DNA of 32,614 nucleotides from Bacteroidota bacterium (GTDB taxonomy: Bacteria > Bacteroidota > Bacteroidia > Cytophagales > Cyclobacteriaceae): assembly GCA_023431285.1 (NCBI GenBank), contig JAEYXN010000201.1:1-32614 (forward strand), in the 5' to 3' direction. A model generated the notes under the pieces. That model had not been told where the DNA came from. It made no database searches and was given only the letters and a program-made list of their open reading frames with translations. A program made the translations under genes and the position numbers. Shown in pieces: positions 1-8,586 of the stretch (within the stretch, counting starts at the first letter, position 1; every line of letters starts with the position of its first letter).

Positions 1-2718
1 TACGTCCACTGTAATCTTCTTGGACATATCACCATTGGCAACCGCGATTGCGACATCCGCGATATTACGGACCTGCGCAGTAAGGTTACCCGCCATCTGG
101 TTCACAGAGTCAGTAAGATCTTTCCATGTTCCGGCAACACCAGGAACGTTGGCCTGACCACCCAGCTTTCCTTCGGTTCCCACTTCCCGAGCCACCCGCG
201 TTACTTCAGAAGCAAAGCCACGCAGCTGATCCACCATCGTATTGATAGTGTTCTTCAACTCAAGGATCTCACCCTTCACGTCCACTCCGATCTTTCTCGA
301 AAGGTCACCATTTGCTACCGCCGTGGTTACTTCAGCGATATTTCGAACTTGCGACGTCAGGTTCGAGGCCATGAGGTTTACAGAGTCGGTAAGATCTTTC
401 CACGTCCCTGCAACGCCCGGGACATACGCCTGTCCACCGAGTTTCCCTTCAGAACCAACTTCCCTTGCCACACGGGTTACTTCTGAACCGAAAGCATTGA
501 GCTGATCCACCATTGTATTGATGGTATTTTTCAACTCGAGGATCTCTCCCTTTACATCCACCGTAATCTTGCGCGAGAGATTTCCTTTCGCAACAGCGGT
601 AGTCACTTCAGCGATGTTCCGAACCTGCGCTGTAAGATTCGACGCCATCTGGTTCACCGAATCGGTAAGGTCCTTCCAGACACCACCGACGCCTTCCACC
701 GTAGCCTGCCCCCCGAGCTTTCCTTCCGTACCCACTTCACGCGCCACCCTCGTTACTTCAGAACCGAAGGAGTTGAGCTGATCCACCATCGTGTTGATCG
801 TATTCTTAAGCTCAAGGATCTCTCCTTTTACGTCCACTGTAATCTTACGCGATAAGTCTCCTTTCGCTACCGCGGTCGTCACCTCGGCAATATTCCGAAC
901 CTGCGATGTAAGGTTACCCGCCATCTTGTTCACCGAATCTGTGAGGTCTTTCCAGGTTCCACCCACACCAGGAACATCGGCTTGTCCTCCTAGCTTTCCT
1001 TCAGATCCAACTTCTCTTGCTACACGTGTTACTTCCGACGCAAAGGAGTTCAGCTGATCCACCATTGTATTGATTGTGTCTTTCAACTCAAGGATCTCTC
1101 CTTTAACGTCCACCGTAATCTTACGGGACAAATCTCCCCGCGCAACCGCGGTGGTTACCTGCGCAATATTCCGAACCTGACCTGTGAGGTTGGAGGCCAT
1201 TTGATTCACTGAGTCAGTGAGATCTTTCCACACTCCTCCGACACCTTCCACGGTAGCCTGACCGCCAAGCTTCCCTTCCGAACCTACCTCGCGGGCAACA
1301 CGCGTTACTTCAGAAGCAAATGAGTTGAGCTGATCCACCATCGTGTTGATGGTATCTTTCAGCTCGCGGATTTCGCCACGAACATCAACAGTAATCTTTC
1401 TTGATAAGTCACCTTTAGCCACAGCGGTGGTCACCTGCGCGATATTGCGCACCTGTCCAGTAAGGTTCGACGCCATCTGGTTCACCGAATCCGTAAGGTC
1501 TTTCCATACACCACCGACACCTTTTACGGTAGCCTGACCTCCAAGCTTCCCTTCCGACCCTACTTCTCTTGCCACCCGGGTTACTTCAGCTGAGAATGAG
1601 TTCAGCTGATCCACCATTGTGTTGATTGTATTCTTAAGCTCAAGAATCTCTCCTTTTACGTCCACCGTGATTTGTCTCGAAAGGTCTCCCTTTGCAACGG
1701 CGGTGGTCACTTCAGCAATATTCCTTACCTGCCCCGTAAGGTTCGAAGCCATTTGGTTCACTGAGTCTGTAAGGTCCTTCCATGTTCCAGCAACTCCTTT
1801 CACCTGGGCCTGACCTCCCAGTTTTCCTTCCGTACCCACCTCCAGTGCAACACGGGTTACCTCTGACGAGAATGAGTTAAGCTGATCCACCATCGTGTTG
1901 ATGGTATTCTTCAGTTCAAGGATCTCTCCCTTCACATCAACGGTAATCTTCTTAGATAAGTCGCCTTTCGCCACCGCAGTTGTTACCTCAGCAATGTTCC
2001 GCACCTGCGCGGTAAGGTTTGACGCCATCTGGTTCACAGAGTCGGTGAGATCTTTCCATACACCGGCGACGCCTTTCACCTTCGCCTGGCCACCAAGCTT
2101 TCCTTCTGAACCCACTTCCCGCGCCACACGAGTAACCTCCATCGAGAAAAGGTTCAGCTGCTTCACCATGTCGTTCACCTCGCGAGCGATACGGGCGAAC
2201 TCTCCCTGGAGGGCATGGCTTCCGATTTCAAGAGGCATTTCCTGCGAGAGATTTCCTTTCGCCACCGAGCTGATAACGCGGGCAATTTCAATGGTAGGGT
2301 GCACCAGGTCAGAGATCAGACCATTCAATGCATCGATACCGGTGCTCCACGATCCACGGGAGGTAGGAACGTCAATACGCTGGGTCAGCTTTCCTTGTTT
2401 ACCAATTGTATTCCCTGCACGTGTGAACTCGTGCATCATCTTTTCATTCAGAGAAATGATATCGTTAAGTGTATCGCAGATCTTTCCGCTGAGACCAACC
2501 TGGTCGAAGGGCATCCTTACCGAAAAGTTTCCATTGCGGACTTCAGTAAGCACACGCAGAAGCTCGCGGTTATCGAGACCGTTCAGACGTGCATGATCCT
2601 CTATCGCCGCCGGCACTGTGGTGATCACCGGTCCCTTCTTCTTTGTCTCCTTGCGTTTGGCAACGACATCTACTTCAAGATGCGCGGTTCCAGACTGCGG
2701 AGAAATCTTTTTGCCCAT
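1..2718 (-). CDS. Poly-HAMP protein, probable hybrid histidine kinase (N-terminal part, runs off left edge)
   Basis: The reading frame is open from ATG at 2718 through base 1, giving 906 codons without a stop. The protein begins MGKKISPQSG, with a lysine-rich stretch (KRKETKKKG) and no signal peptide or membrane segment, so it should be cytoplasmic. After two or so divergent HAMP-like units (about residues 50-185), it becomes a tandem array of near-identical 92-residue units. Each unit contains EVTRVAREVG, EGKLGGQA, WKDLTDSVN, QVRNIAEVTTAVA-GDLS and ITVDVKGEILELKNTIN. This layout is known from poly-HAMP histidine kinases (fungal Nik1/Os-1 class III and bacterial relatives), in which alternating HAMPs transmit conformational signals to HisKA, HATPase and REC domains. 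Those output domains are not in the window, so the kinase call is inference from family architecture; the HAMP array is seen directly. It is divergent from the CHASE3 kinase at 2957. Confidence 0.9.
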   Translation of the reverse strand, partial: MGKKISPQSGTAHLEVDVVAKRKETKKKGPVITTVPAAIEDHARLNGLDNRELLRVLTEVRNGNFSVRMPFDQVGLSGKICDTLNDIISLNEKMMHEFTRAGNTIGKQGKLTQRIDVPTSRGSWSTGIDALNGLISDLVHPTIEIARVISSVAKGNLSQEMPLEIGSHALQGEFARIAREVNDMVKQLNLFSMEVTRVAREVGSEGKLGGQAKVKGVAGVWKDLTDSVNQMASNLTAQVRNIAEVTTAVAKGDLSKKITVDVKGEILELKNTINTMVDQLNSFSSEVTRVALEVGTEGKLGGQAQVKGVAGTWKDLTDSVNQMASNLTGQVRNIAEVTTAVAKGDLSRQITVDVKGEILELKNTINTMVDQLNSFSAEVTRVAREVGSEGKLGGQATVKGVGGVWKDLTDSVNQMASNLTGQVRNIAQVTTAVAKGDLSRKITVDVRGEIRELKDTINTMVDQLNSFASEVTRVAREVGSEGKLGGQATVEGVGGVWKDLTDSVNQMASNLTGQVRNIAQVTTAVARGDLSRKITVDVKGEILELKDTINTMVDQLNSFASEVTRVAREVGSEGKLGGQADVPGVGGTWKDLTDSVNKMAGNLTSQVRNIAEVTTAVAKGDLSRKITVDVKGEILELKNTINTMVDQLNSFGSEVTRVAREVGTEGKLGGQATVEGVGGVWKDLTDSVNQMASNLTAQVRNIAEVTTAVAKGNLSRKITVDVKGEILELKNTINTMVDQLNAFGSEVTRVAREVGSEGKLGGQAYVPGVAGTWKDLTDSVNLMASNLTSQVRNIAEVTTAVANGDLSRKIGVDVKGEILELKNTINTMVDQLRGFASEVTRVAREVGTEGKLGGQANVPGVAGTWKDLTDSVNQMAGNLTAQVRNIADVAIAVANGDMSKKITVDV
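226..2158 (-). repeat. Tandem array of seven 276-bp HAMP-coding repeats
   Basis: The landmark corresponding to the VDQLN codons (plus-strand CTGATCCACCAT) recurs with its C at 226, 502, 778, 1054, 1330, 1606 and 1882, exactly 276 bp apart. A diverged version occurs at 2158, and an eighth partial unit occupies 1-225. The spacing is 92 codons, so the frame is preserved. Units differ mainly at synonymous sites and at a few residues, for example A, G or S before QVRNIA and E, Q or D after it. This suggests amplification by unequal crossing-over followed by selection on protein sequence. Confidence 0.95.
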
Positions 2719-2956
2719 GGTACGGAATTATTAGTAATTAAATGTAAACAAGAAAAGTCAATGACCGCCAACTAAGTTCAGAGAGACCACGACGAAATTT
2801 TTTGAATATGTTTCCGTGCGGTTTGCTTGTTGACATCCGTCTACACCACTAAGAAAAAATCAATCGCTTAAAATCTAATGCCAACCATTTAATTGTCTTT
2901 ATCCTCAGATTGTATTAATTAACCGACCGAACCATTCATATTAGAGCCGCCTTAGA

Positions 2957-4438
2957 ATGAAGATTGCCGTATTCATCTTCCTGGGATTCTTTGTGATCCT
3001 GGTAATGTTTTCCATCACCACCTATATCAACTTCCAGCTGGCAGACGATGTGCGGGAGAATTCAGATTGGTTAAGCAAGTCGACCACAGTTGTGAGAAGC
3101 GGCAACCGCTTTCAACGAAACATTCTGAATATGGTGAGTCACCTGAGGGGATATATGTTCACGGGAGAAGACTATTTTGTGCGAGCGTATGACTCAGCGT
3201 ATCTGGAAAACACAAAGCTCATCGCGGAATTGCGACCGCTCATCGCCAATGATCATCAGACCCAGCTTCAGTACCTGGAAAAAATCAAGCAAACCAATAC
3301 TGAGTGGGTAGAGAATTTTGCATTACCATTGATTGAGGCGAAAAAACATTCTGTGCTCAATGACAGTAGTGATGCAGCCTTCGAAGCGTTGTATCGCACG
3401 AAATTCAACAGCGGGTATGAGACAAGGGTGGTGGGATTTCTCAATAGTGCGCTGCGGGATTTCATAAACTATGAGTACACCGTAAGAGAGGCGCGGAAAA
3501 CAGATCTGGAGAAATCAATTCAACAAACAAGGATTATCAGTATCTATCTTACATCCTTCTCGATCTTCACCGGATTGGCGGTGGCTGCATTCCTTGCGAT
3601 ACGCATATCCCGGAGGATCATGAAAATGGTTGACATGGCGGACGCCATCGCAGGTGGAAAGTACGATACTTATACTGAAGAATCCGGACATGACGAATTG
3701 AGTAAGCTTGCCGCCTCGCTGAACCACATGGCAAAAGTACTCTCAGAAAACATTTCACTGCTTCAGCGGAAAAACAAGGAGCTCGATCAGTTTGCACACA
3801 TCGTTTCTCATGACATGAAGGCTCCTCTCAGGGGTATAGATAACGTGGTTTCATGGATTGAAGAGGATCACCTTCATGAGTTGTCTCCCAGAGTGAAGGA
3901 GTATGTTGGCCTGATTAAAAGCCGCATCGTACGTGGTGAAAACCTTATACACGGAATTCTTTCCTATTCACGGGTCGGTCAATATGAGATGGACGTGGAA
4001 GAAGTAGACTTGAACAATCTTCTGGAGGAATTACGCGAATCTCTTCCACTTAAGCCGGGTCTGAAGTTTCAGATCCAGGAGAATCTGCCTGTTTTGTACA
4101 CACATCGTGTCCCGCTTCTGCAGATTTTCAGTAATCTTATCAATAACGCAATTAAGTATCATGACAAATCCGAAGGCTATATAAGGATATTCTACACCGA
4201 TGAAACAACACACTATCGTTTTACTGTTGAAGATAACGGCCCGGGTATTGCAAAAAACTATCACAATAAGATATTTGTGATCTTTCAAACATTGAACGGC
4301 TCAGATTCTTTTGAGAGTACAGGCGTTGGCCTCGCGATCATCAAAAAGATTCTGGACGACAGAAATCAGACCATTGAATTGATTTCAGAACCCGGTGAAG
4401 GTTCTAAGTTTATTTTTACCTGGCCAAAAACGACATAG
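2957..4438 (+). CDS. CHASE3-HAMP sensor histidine kinase
   Basis: The 493-residue protein has a first membrane helix at about 5-27, a periplasmic helical sensor at 28-190 that fits CHASE3 (RSGNRFQRN, HLRGYMFTGE), and a second helix at about 193-214. A HAMP linker (215-265) follows, then HisKA with the phospho-acceptor His285 in SHDMKAPL. The HATPase domain shows an N box near NLINNAIKY (393-401), G1 DNGPG (426-430) and G2 GVGLA (456-460). All catalytic motifs are present, so it should be an active membrane kinase. The ligand is unknown. Only two bases separate its stop from the start of a single-domain response regulator, the obvious phosphotransfer partner. Its start lies 238 bp from the divergent poly-HAMP gene. 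Confidence 0.93.
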   Translation: MKIAVFIFLGFFVILVMFSITTYINFQLADDVRENSDWLSKSTTVVRSGNRFQRNILNMVSHLRGYMFTGEDYFVRAYDSAYLENTKLIAELRPLIANDHQTQLQYLEKIKQTNTEWVENFALPLIEAKKHSVLNDSSDAAFEALYRTKFNSGYETRVVGFLNSALRDFINYEYTVREARKTDLEKSIQQTRIISIYLTSFSIFTGLAVAAFLAIRISRRIMKMVDMADAIAGGKYDTYTEESGHDELSKLAASLNHMAKVLSENISLLQRKNKELDQFAHIVSHDMKAPLRGIDNVVSWIEEDHLHELSPRVKEYVGLIKSRIVRGENLIHGILSYSRVGQYEMDVEEVDLNNLLEELRESLPLKPGLKFQIQENLPVLYTHRVPLLQIFSNLINNAIKYHDKSEGYIRIFYTDETTHYRFTVEDNGPGIAKNYHNKIFVIFQTLNGSDSFESTGVGLAIIKKILDDRNQTIELISEPGEGSKFIFTWPKTT

Positions 4439-4440
4439 CA

Positions 4441-4863
4441 ATGGAAGGAAAAGTTATCAATATTCTACTTGTTGAAGATGACAAATTAGACGTGATGGAT
4501 ATGCAGCGAACGCTTGGCAAGATGAATATTCTGCACAAGACAGCGGTTGCCAGGAATGGTGAAGAAGCACTGGAGTATCTAAACACCGTGGATGTCGCCG
4601 AAAGACCCGATGTCGTTCTGCTGGATATCAATATGCCGAAGATGAACGGCATTGAGTTCCTGAATTATATCCGTAAACACAGCACCTGGAAAGATCTAAA
4701 AGTATTTATCGTAACAACATCGGATGAGCGTATTGACCGTGAAGCTACACGCAATCTTGGAATCTCCGGTTATATAGTAAAGCCGCTGAAGTTGAACAAC
4801 CCTTCATCGATGGACTCTTTCAATCTCATGATCGATCTCATGAATATGAAAGCCGGAAAGTAA
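4441..4863 (+). CDS. Single-domain (CheY-like) response regulator
   Basis: This 140-residue protein is a receiver domain and nothing else. It has the acidic pocket D13/D14 (VEDDKLD), phospho-acceptor Asp62 in LLDINMPKMNG, the conserved Thr at 92/93 (VTTSD) and Lys114 in VKPL. It belongs to the Rcp1-like single-domain regulators that commonly follow a kinase with an SHDMKAPL-type histidine box. Having no DNA-binding or enzymatic output, it must act by protein contact or as a phosphorelay shuttle. It starts 2 nt after the CHASE3 kinase, so the pair is almost certainly co-transcribed and translationally coupled. Its stop is 5 nt from the stop of the convergent gene at 4869. Confidence 0.93.
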   Translation: MEGKVINILLVEDDKLDVMDMQRTLGKMNILHKTAVARNGEEALEYLNTVDVAERPDVVLLDINMPKMNGIEFLNYIRKHSTWKDLKVFIVTTSDERIDREATRNLGISGYIVKPLKLNNPSSMDSFNLMIDLMNMKAGK

Positions 4864-4868
4864 AGTAT

Positions 4869-5366
4869 TTATTTTCTACCAGAACGTTTCTTTGATTGCT
4901 TTCTTTCAAATTTGGTAGTTCCAGGAACATCCTTCTGTTCTTTCCCATCGAACTTCTTGTTATCAGAAGGGCCGTCTCCCTTTTTTGAATCAGAAGATTG
5001 TCCTCCCGGTATCGGTGAACCGGCAATATTCAATGTAGCGCGTTGAATATTGTTCGTGCCGTCAGTTTCTTCATCGTCAGTCATCAGAATGCCAGGAGAC
5101 CCTGATGAACTCGTCGTCCGGGTGTCCGTCCCACCTGTGTTCGCATAGGAGGAAGCATCCTGACTTTGTTCTCCTGCATCGCCATCATCTTCACCGTCTT
5201 CAGAAGACTGCACACGGCTATCAATTTCTGCGGTGTGCTCACGATCCTGAGCATCGGCGTTGTATTCTGACTGATGCGCTCCTTCGCTCTTCACACCCTC
5301 TTTTTCCTGTGCATTCACACTTATCAACCCCACCCCTAGCAGGAAAATTACCAATATTCTTTTCAT
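4869..5366 (-). CDS. Small secreted, charge-polarised low-complexity protein (unknown function)
   Basis: This 165-residue protein starts MKRILVIFLLGVGLISVNAQ, a clear signal peptide with cleavage after NAQ. The rest is very rich in Ser, Asp, Glu, Gly and Lys, and hydrophobic residues are scarce. Residues ~20-100 are acidic, with runs such as SSEDGEDDGD and TDDEETDGTNN. A short hydrophobic island (QRATLNIAGSPIPGG, about 109-123) follows, then a strongly basic tail ending KQSKKRSGRK. It is probably disordered and exported. No enzymatic motif is visible. It lies 28 bp downstream of another small secreted gene beginning MKRIL, on the same strand. I do not recognise the family. Confidence 0.7.
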   Translation of the reverse strand: MKRILVIFLLGVGLISVNAQEKEGVKSEGAHQSEYNADAQDREHTAEIDSRVQSSEDGEDDGDAGEQSQDASSYANTGGTDTRTTSSSGSPGILMTDDEETDGTNNIQRATLNIAGSPIPGGQSSDSKKGDGPSDNKKFDGKEQKDVPGTTKFERKQSKKRSGRK

Positions 5367-5394
5367 GATCTTTATTCTATAGTATCAAACTTGC

Positions 5395-5640
5395 TTAAGG
5401 ATTCAGAGCTAGATCCGTGTTTTCATAGGATGTCTTAAGCTCATAAAACCCATACTTCTTAACCAACTTCACTGTATCACCATGGCAATCCACGCCAAGC
5501 CCGGCTTCAATTACCGTATAGCCAGCACAATGCTTCTTAACTTCAGCCACTTCCTGAACCTTCGCTTCTTTGAAATCCGCTCCGACCAGGATGGTTACTA
5601 AGCCGGCCAGAGCCGGGAGGCCAAACAAAATCCGTTTCAT
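5395..5640 (-). CDS. Small exported two-cysteine protein (unknown function)
   Basis: This 81-residue protein starts MKRILFGLPALAGLVTILVG, a signal peptide or N-terminal membrane anchor. A short charged domain follows, with two cysteines at 38 and 52 (KKHCAG and GVDCHGD) that could form a disulfide or bind metal with the neighbouring histidines. No known domain is recognised. It is upstream of and probably co-transcribed with the 165-residue secreted protein (28-bp gap). A 7-bp hairpin lies just upstream of the start. The call rests on the plausible signal peptide and the tight spacing. Confidence 0.65.
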   Translation of the reverse strand: MKRILFGLPALAGLVTILVGADFKEAKVQEVAEVKKHCAGYTVIEAGLGVDCHGDTVKLVKKYGFYELKTSYENTDLALNP

Positions 5641-5655
5641 AGGTGATATTTTTAA

Positions 5656-5674
5656 CCAGCAAACACGTTGCTGG
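5656..5674 (-). promoter_or_regulatory. Leader hairpin upstream of the small secreted genes
   Basis: CCAGCAA (5656-5662) and TTGCTGG (5668-5674) form a perfect 7-bp stem with a 5-nt loop. It lies 15 nt before the ATG at 5640 on the minus strand. No T-run follows, so it is not a terminator. It may lie in the 5' leader of the gene pair. The rest of 5675-5817 shows no clear feature. Confidence 0.3.
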
Positions 5675-5817
5675 ACTCTACCTATAAAAATTCAGTACCA
5701 TTCTTTCGACCGCCGAATCCATTGAAATTTAGCACTTTCGAATCAATCCCCGTTTCTACAGAATGCCTGAGATTGTGACAGACTGTGGTACGGGATGGAC
5801 GACCGCTATTGTTTGCT

Positions 5818-6963
5818 TTAGTTAACCTCGTTCGAGTCAGGCCGGAATGTTTCAAAGTTCGGAATCTCGATCCGGAACGTCGTTCCCACGCGTGGCTCTG
5901 AGTCAACCTGGATAACCCCGTGGAGTTTTTCTACCGTCTCTTTTACGATGTACAACCCAAGGCCGGCACCCTCCTTCTCTGCGGTAGCCCGGAAAAACAT
6001 TTCAAATACCCGGTTCACAAATTCCTTGGGGATACCCATCCCGTTGTCTTTCACTATAAACAATCCACGCTCTTCATTAATATCCACGTTGATCTCCAGG
6101 AACGGATCTTCCTTCGACTGATCAGAATACTTAATTGCATTTGAAACCAGATTATTGAAGATCACTGACATCCGGTAAGCATCTGAGATGAAAGGCGCGG
6201 TCGCATTGATGTTTACGTCCTTTCTTATCTTTTCAGAACCGGCAAGATATTGCATTCGTTCAAGATTATCCGCGATAATCTGAGCGATATCTACTTCGTT
6301 GATCACAAGTTCCTTGCGGGCGTTTCTGGAATACTCGAGAATCTCTTTTAATGTGTCGTCCAGCTTATGAACGCTCTTCTCCATCATATCGAAGTATGAC
6401 TGAAATACATTACCATTCTTCTGATCTTCCATCCGCGCAATGTTAATGAGCCCTAACACCGACATCAGTGGCGCTTTCAGATTGTGAGACACGCTGTAAA
6501 CAAAGCTATCCAGTTCACGGTTGATCTTTCTTAGTTCTTCATTCTGAACCAGAAGAGCGTCATTGGCTGTTGACCTAGCGTCTTCATCACCCTTTTGTTT
6601 CAATGCATTATTGATAGCGGATGGAAGGCGCGCCAGGTTAGACTTCAGAACATAGTTATCTGCTCCCATCTTCAAACTCTTCACAGCAAACTCCTCCGAC
6701 ACAGTGCCTGTAACCAGAATAAAAGGAATATTCAGACCGTGACTGCGACAAAGTTTCAGCGCTTCATGAGAGTTGAATTGAGGCAATGAATGGTCTGAAA
6801 GAATAACATCAACCGGCGATTGGCTGATCGCCTCAATGAATTCCTCCCGGGTATCTACACGGCGGGCGTCCACATTCATCCCTGCTTTCAATAAGGAACG
6901 TGTGATTAATTCCATATCCTCCTCCACATCTTCCAGAACGAGTACCTTTAAATCCTTTTCCAT
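5818..6963 (-). CDS. REC-histidine kinase (receiver domain fused to HisKA-HATPase)
   Basis: This 381-residue soluble protein has an N-terminal receiver domain (about 5-122) with acidic residues E11/D12, phospho-acceptor Asp57 (VILSDHSLP), Thr85 (LVTGT) and Lys107 (YVLKSNL). A coiled linker follows, then HisKA with His160 in SVSHNLKAPL. The HATPase has an N box at NNLVSNAIKY (270-279), DNGMG (306-310) and GAGLGL (332-337). This arrangement receives a phosphoryl group or signal through REC and controls its own kinase, a common intermediate in branched phosphorelays. With no membrane segment it probably takes input from another kinase, possibly the CHASE3 kinase 1.4 kb away. That link is inference from position. 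A 412-bp gap lies upstream of its start. Confidence 0.92.
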   Translation of the reverse strand: MEKDLKVLVLEDVEEDMELITRSLLKAGMNVDARRVDTREEFIEAISQSPVDVILSDHSLPQFNSHEALKLCRSHGLNIPFILVTGTVSEEFAVKSLKMGADNYVLKSNLARLPSAINNALKQKGDEDARSTANDALLVQNEELRKINRELDSFVYSVSHNLKAPLMSVLGLINIARMEDQKNGNVFQSYFDMMEKSVHKLDDTLKEILEYSRNARKELVINEVDIAQIIADNLERMQYLAGSEKIRKDVNINATAPFISDAYRMSVIFNNLVSNAIKYSDQSKEDPFLEINVDINEERGLFIVKDNGMGIPKEFVNRVFEMFFRATAEKEGAGLGLYIVKETVEKLHGVIQVDSEPRVGTTFRIEIPNFETFRPDSNEVN

Positions 6964-7375
6964 TGTTTTTTAATGTTTTGTTGGGTTTGCACCATATATA
7001 AAGTAAAACTCAGGCCAGTCGCTTCCTTTGAAATCCGTGCGGGTATGCATGTCGTTACCGCATATATATTTTGAATTGTGGACGTTAAACCTCAAGCATC
7101 CACGCTGCCGAAAGCCACTTTCCATGTATGAACTGGAGCGAAATTGAAAGATTCTGACTTGACGGTTTAGACGAAACAGGATGAAACAACGGAACAGCTA
7201 CCCGCCATTACATCCAAACCGGCGTAAAGGGAGTCGGCGGACCGGCAAGCGGATAATGAATTTTCCAATGCCGTGTTCTGTTATGATGTTCCAACAAAAT
7301 TATAAGATAACCTGATCCCGGTTCGTTATTCCAAACGAAGGAATGGTCCCGGATCCTCAACAACAGAATTCTGAT
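6964..7375. other. Long intergenic region between divergent genes
   Basis: These 412 bp separate the start of the REC-histidine kinase (minus) from the preferred start of the hydrolase lipoprotein (plus). The stretch must hold both promoters. There are AT-rich patches at 6994-7006 and 7062-7074 (ATATATATTTTG) that could be part of one, but I find no convincingly spaced -33/-7 pair. I see no RNA gene, repeat or credible small ORF. Confidence 0.5.
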
Positions 7376-8581
7376 ATGTCATCATCCAAATATATTTCCC
7401 TTCTCGTCGCCAGTGCTATGATAGGTTGTAACGAAGAAGTGTCGTCCGGCAACATAAAGGAAACACTCCCTGCAAAAAATTACCTCGTTAGCGCCGACTC
7501 TGTTACGAGCATACCTCTCCAAACACTAAAGAACTTCGCTCAATACGCCGGACAACCCGCAATCACATCACTGGTACGTCACGGAGTGACGACCTACAAG
7601 GTCATATATGAAACTTCCTACAGGGATCAAACCGTTAAAGCAAGTGGGCTCATTTATATTCCGGAAGACTTATCAACACCGGCTCCCATCGTGAGTCTTC
7701 AGCACGGCACCACGTTCCGGAAAAACCAGGCACCGAGCGTGGCCGGAGACTTTACTGGAATGGAATACTTTGCTTCCGCGGGATACATTGCAATAATGCC
7801 GGACTTTATCGGATACGGTGAGTCTTCACATCTTTTTCATCCATATTATGATGAAGCGCATTCTGCCACAACAGTCATTGATTTTATAAAATCAGCCAAA
7901 GAATTTCTGACCTCCAGGAATATCGTCTTCAGTGATCAGCTCTTTCTCGCGGGTTACTCTGAAGGCGGATACGTAACGCTTGCTACAGCCAATGCCATCG
8001 AGACCTCCAACGAACTTGGATTAAATCTTACCGCGGTGGCTGCTGGTGCAGGTGGTTACGATTTGAATGAAATGCTGACCACTGTGACAACAAAGTCGAT
8101 GTATTCATACCCCGCTTACCTCGCTTTCGTTATCATGTCATACAACAATACGTACGGATGGGACAGGCCATTGACAGACTTCTTTCAGGAAAAATATGCG
8201 CGTGCATTGACCACTCACATGACAGGGCAACATGATGGATGGCAAATCAATTCGAAGCTTACGACAGATGTAAAATCACTTTTGAATCCATCTTTCCTTG
8301 AAGAATTAAAATCCGGAGATGGTGAACTGGATTTCAAGGAAGCCATTCAACGTAACAGTGTTGAGGGCTGGAAATCGAACGCACCCATCCGACTCTTTCA
8401 TGGCACCCGGGATGAAATCATTCCCTATCAGAACTCACAGGTTACGCTGGAGAGTTTCAAGAAGTCAGGAAGCGACGACGTTTCACTGACGTTGATTGAA
8501 GGAGCAACTCACGGGAGTGCATTTATTCCAATGCTGCAGAAGTTTGTCCCTTGGTTCGAAAGTCTGAAACAAACAAAATAA
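7376..8581 (+). CDS. Alpha/beta-hydrolase lipoprotein (secretory lipase / prolyl-oligopeptidase-like)
   Basis: From ATG 7376 the protein begins MSSSKYISLLVASAMIGC, a signal peptide with a lipobox cysteine followed by NEE. An upstream in-frame ATG at 7343 would put eleven polar residues ahead of the signal and is less likely. The mature part is an alpha/beta hydrolase. Numbered from the 7343 Met, it has an oxyanion region (LQHGTT), nucleophile Ser206 in GYSEGG, acid Asp357 in GTRDEI and base His390 in GATHGS. The fold and spacing resemble secretory lipases and the peptidase S9-like group, so an ester or peptide substrate outside the cytoplasm is likely, with specificity unknown. It is followed after 5 nt by an M23 peptidase lipoprotein, suggesting an envelope-directed operon. 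Confidence 0.85.
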   Translation: MSSSKYISLLVASAMIGCNEEVSSGNIKETLPAKNYLVSADSVTSIPLQTLKNFAQYAGQPAITSLVRHGVTTYKVIYETSYRDQTVKASGLIYIPEDLSTPAPIVSLQHGTTFRKNQAPSVAGDFTGMEYFASAGYIAIMPDFIGYGESSHLFHPYYDEAHSATTVIDFIKSAKEFLTSRNIVFSDQLFLAGYSEGGYVTLATANAIETSNELGLNLTAVAAGAGGYDLNEMLTTVTTKSMYSYPAYLAFVIMSYNNTYGWDRPLTDFFQEKYARALTTHMTGQHDGWQINSKLTTDVKSLLNPSFLEELKSGDGELDFKEAIQRNSVEGWKSNAPIRLFHGTRDEIIPYQNSQVTLESFKKSGSDDVSLTLIEGATHGSAFIPMLQKFVPWFESLKQTK

Positions 8582-8586
8582 TCGTG

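Noticed and set aside
1..2158. CRISPR-like or satellite repeat
   Set aside because: The 276-bp period is an exact codon multiple, has no spacers and encodes HAMP domains on the minus strand.
242..2596. A ladder of similar plus-strand ORFs of 64-88 codons, plus one of 233 codons
   Set aside because: They are antisense to the poly-HAMP gene and repeat only because it repeats. Their translations look like shadow sequence (Arg/Ser/Thr/Pro rich) and they lack start signals.
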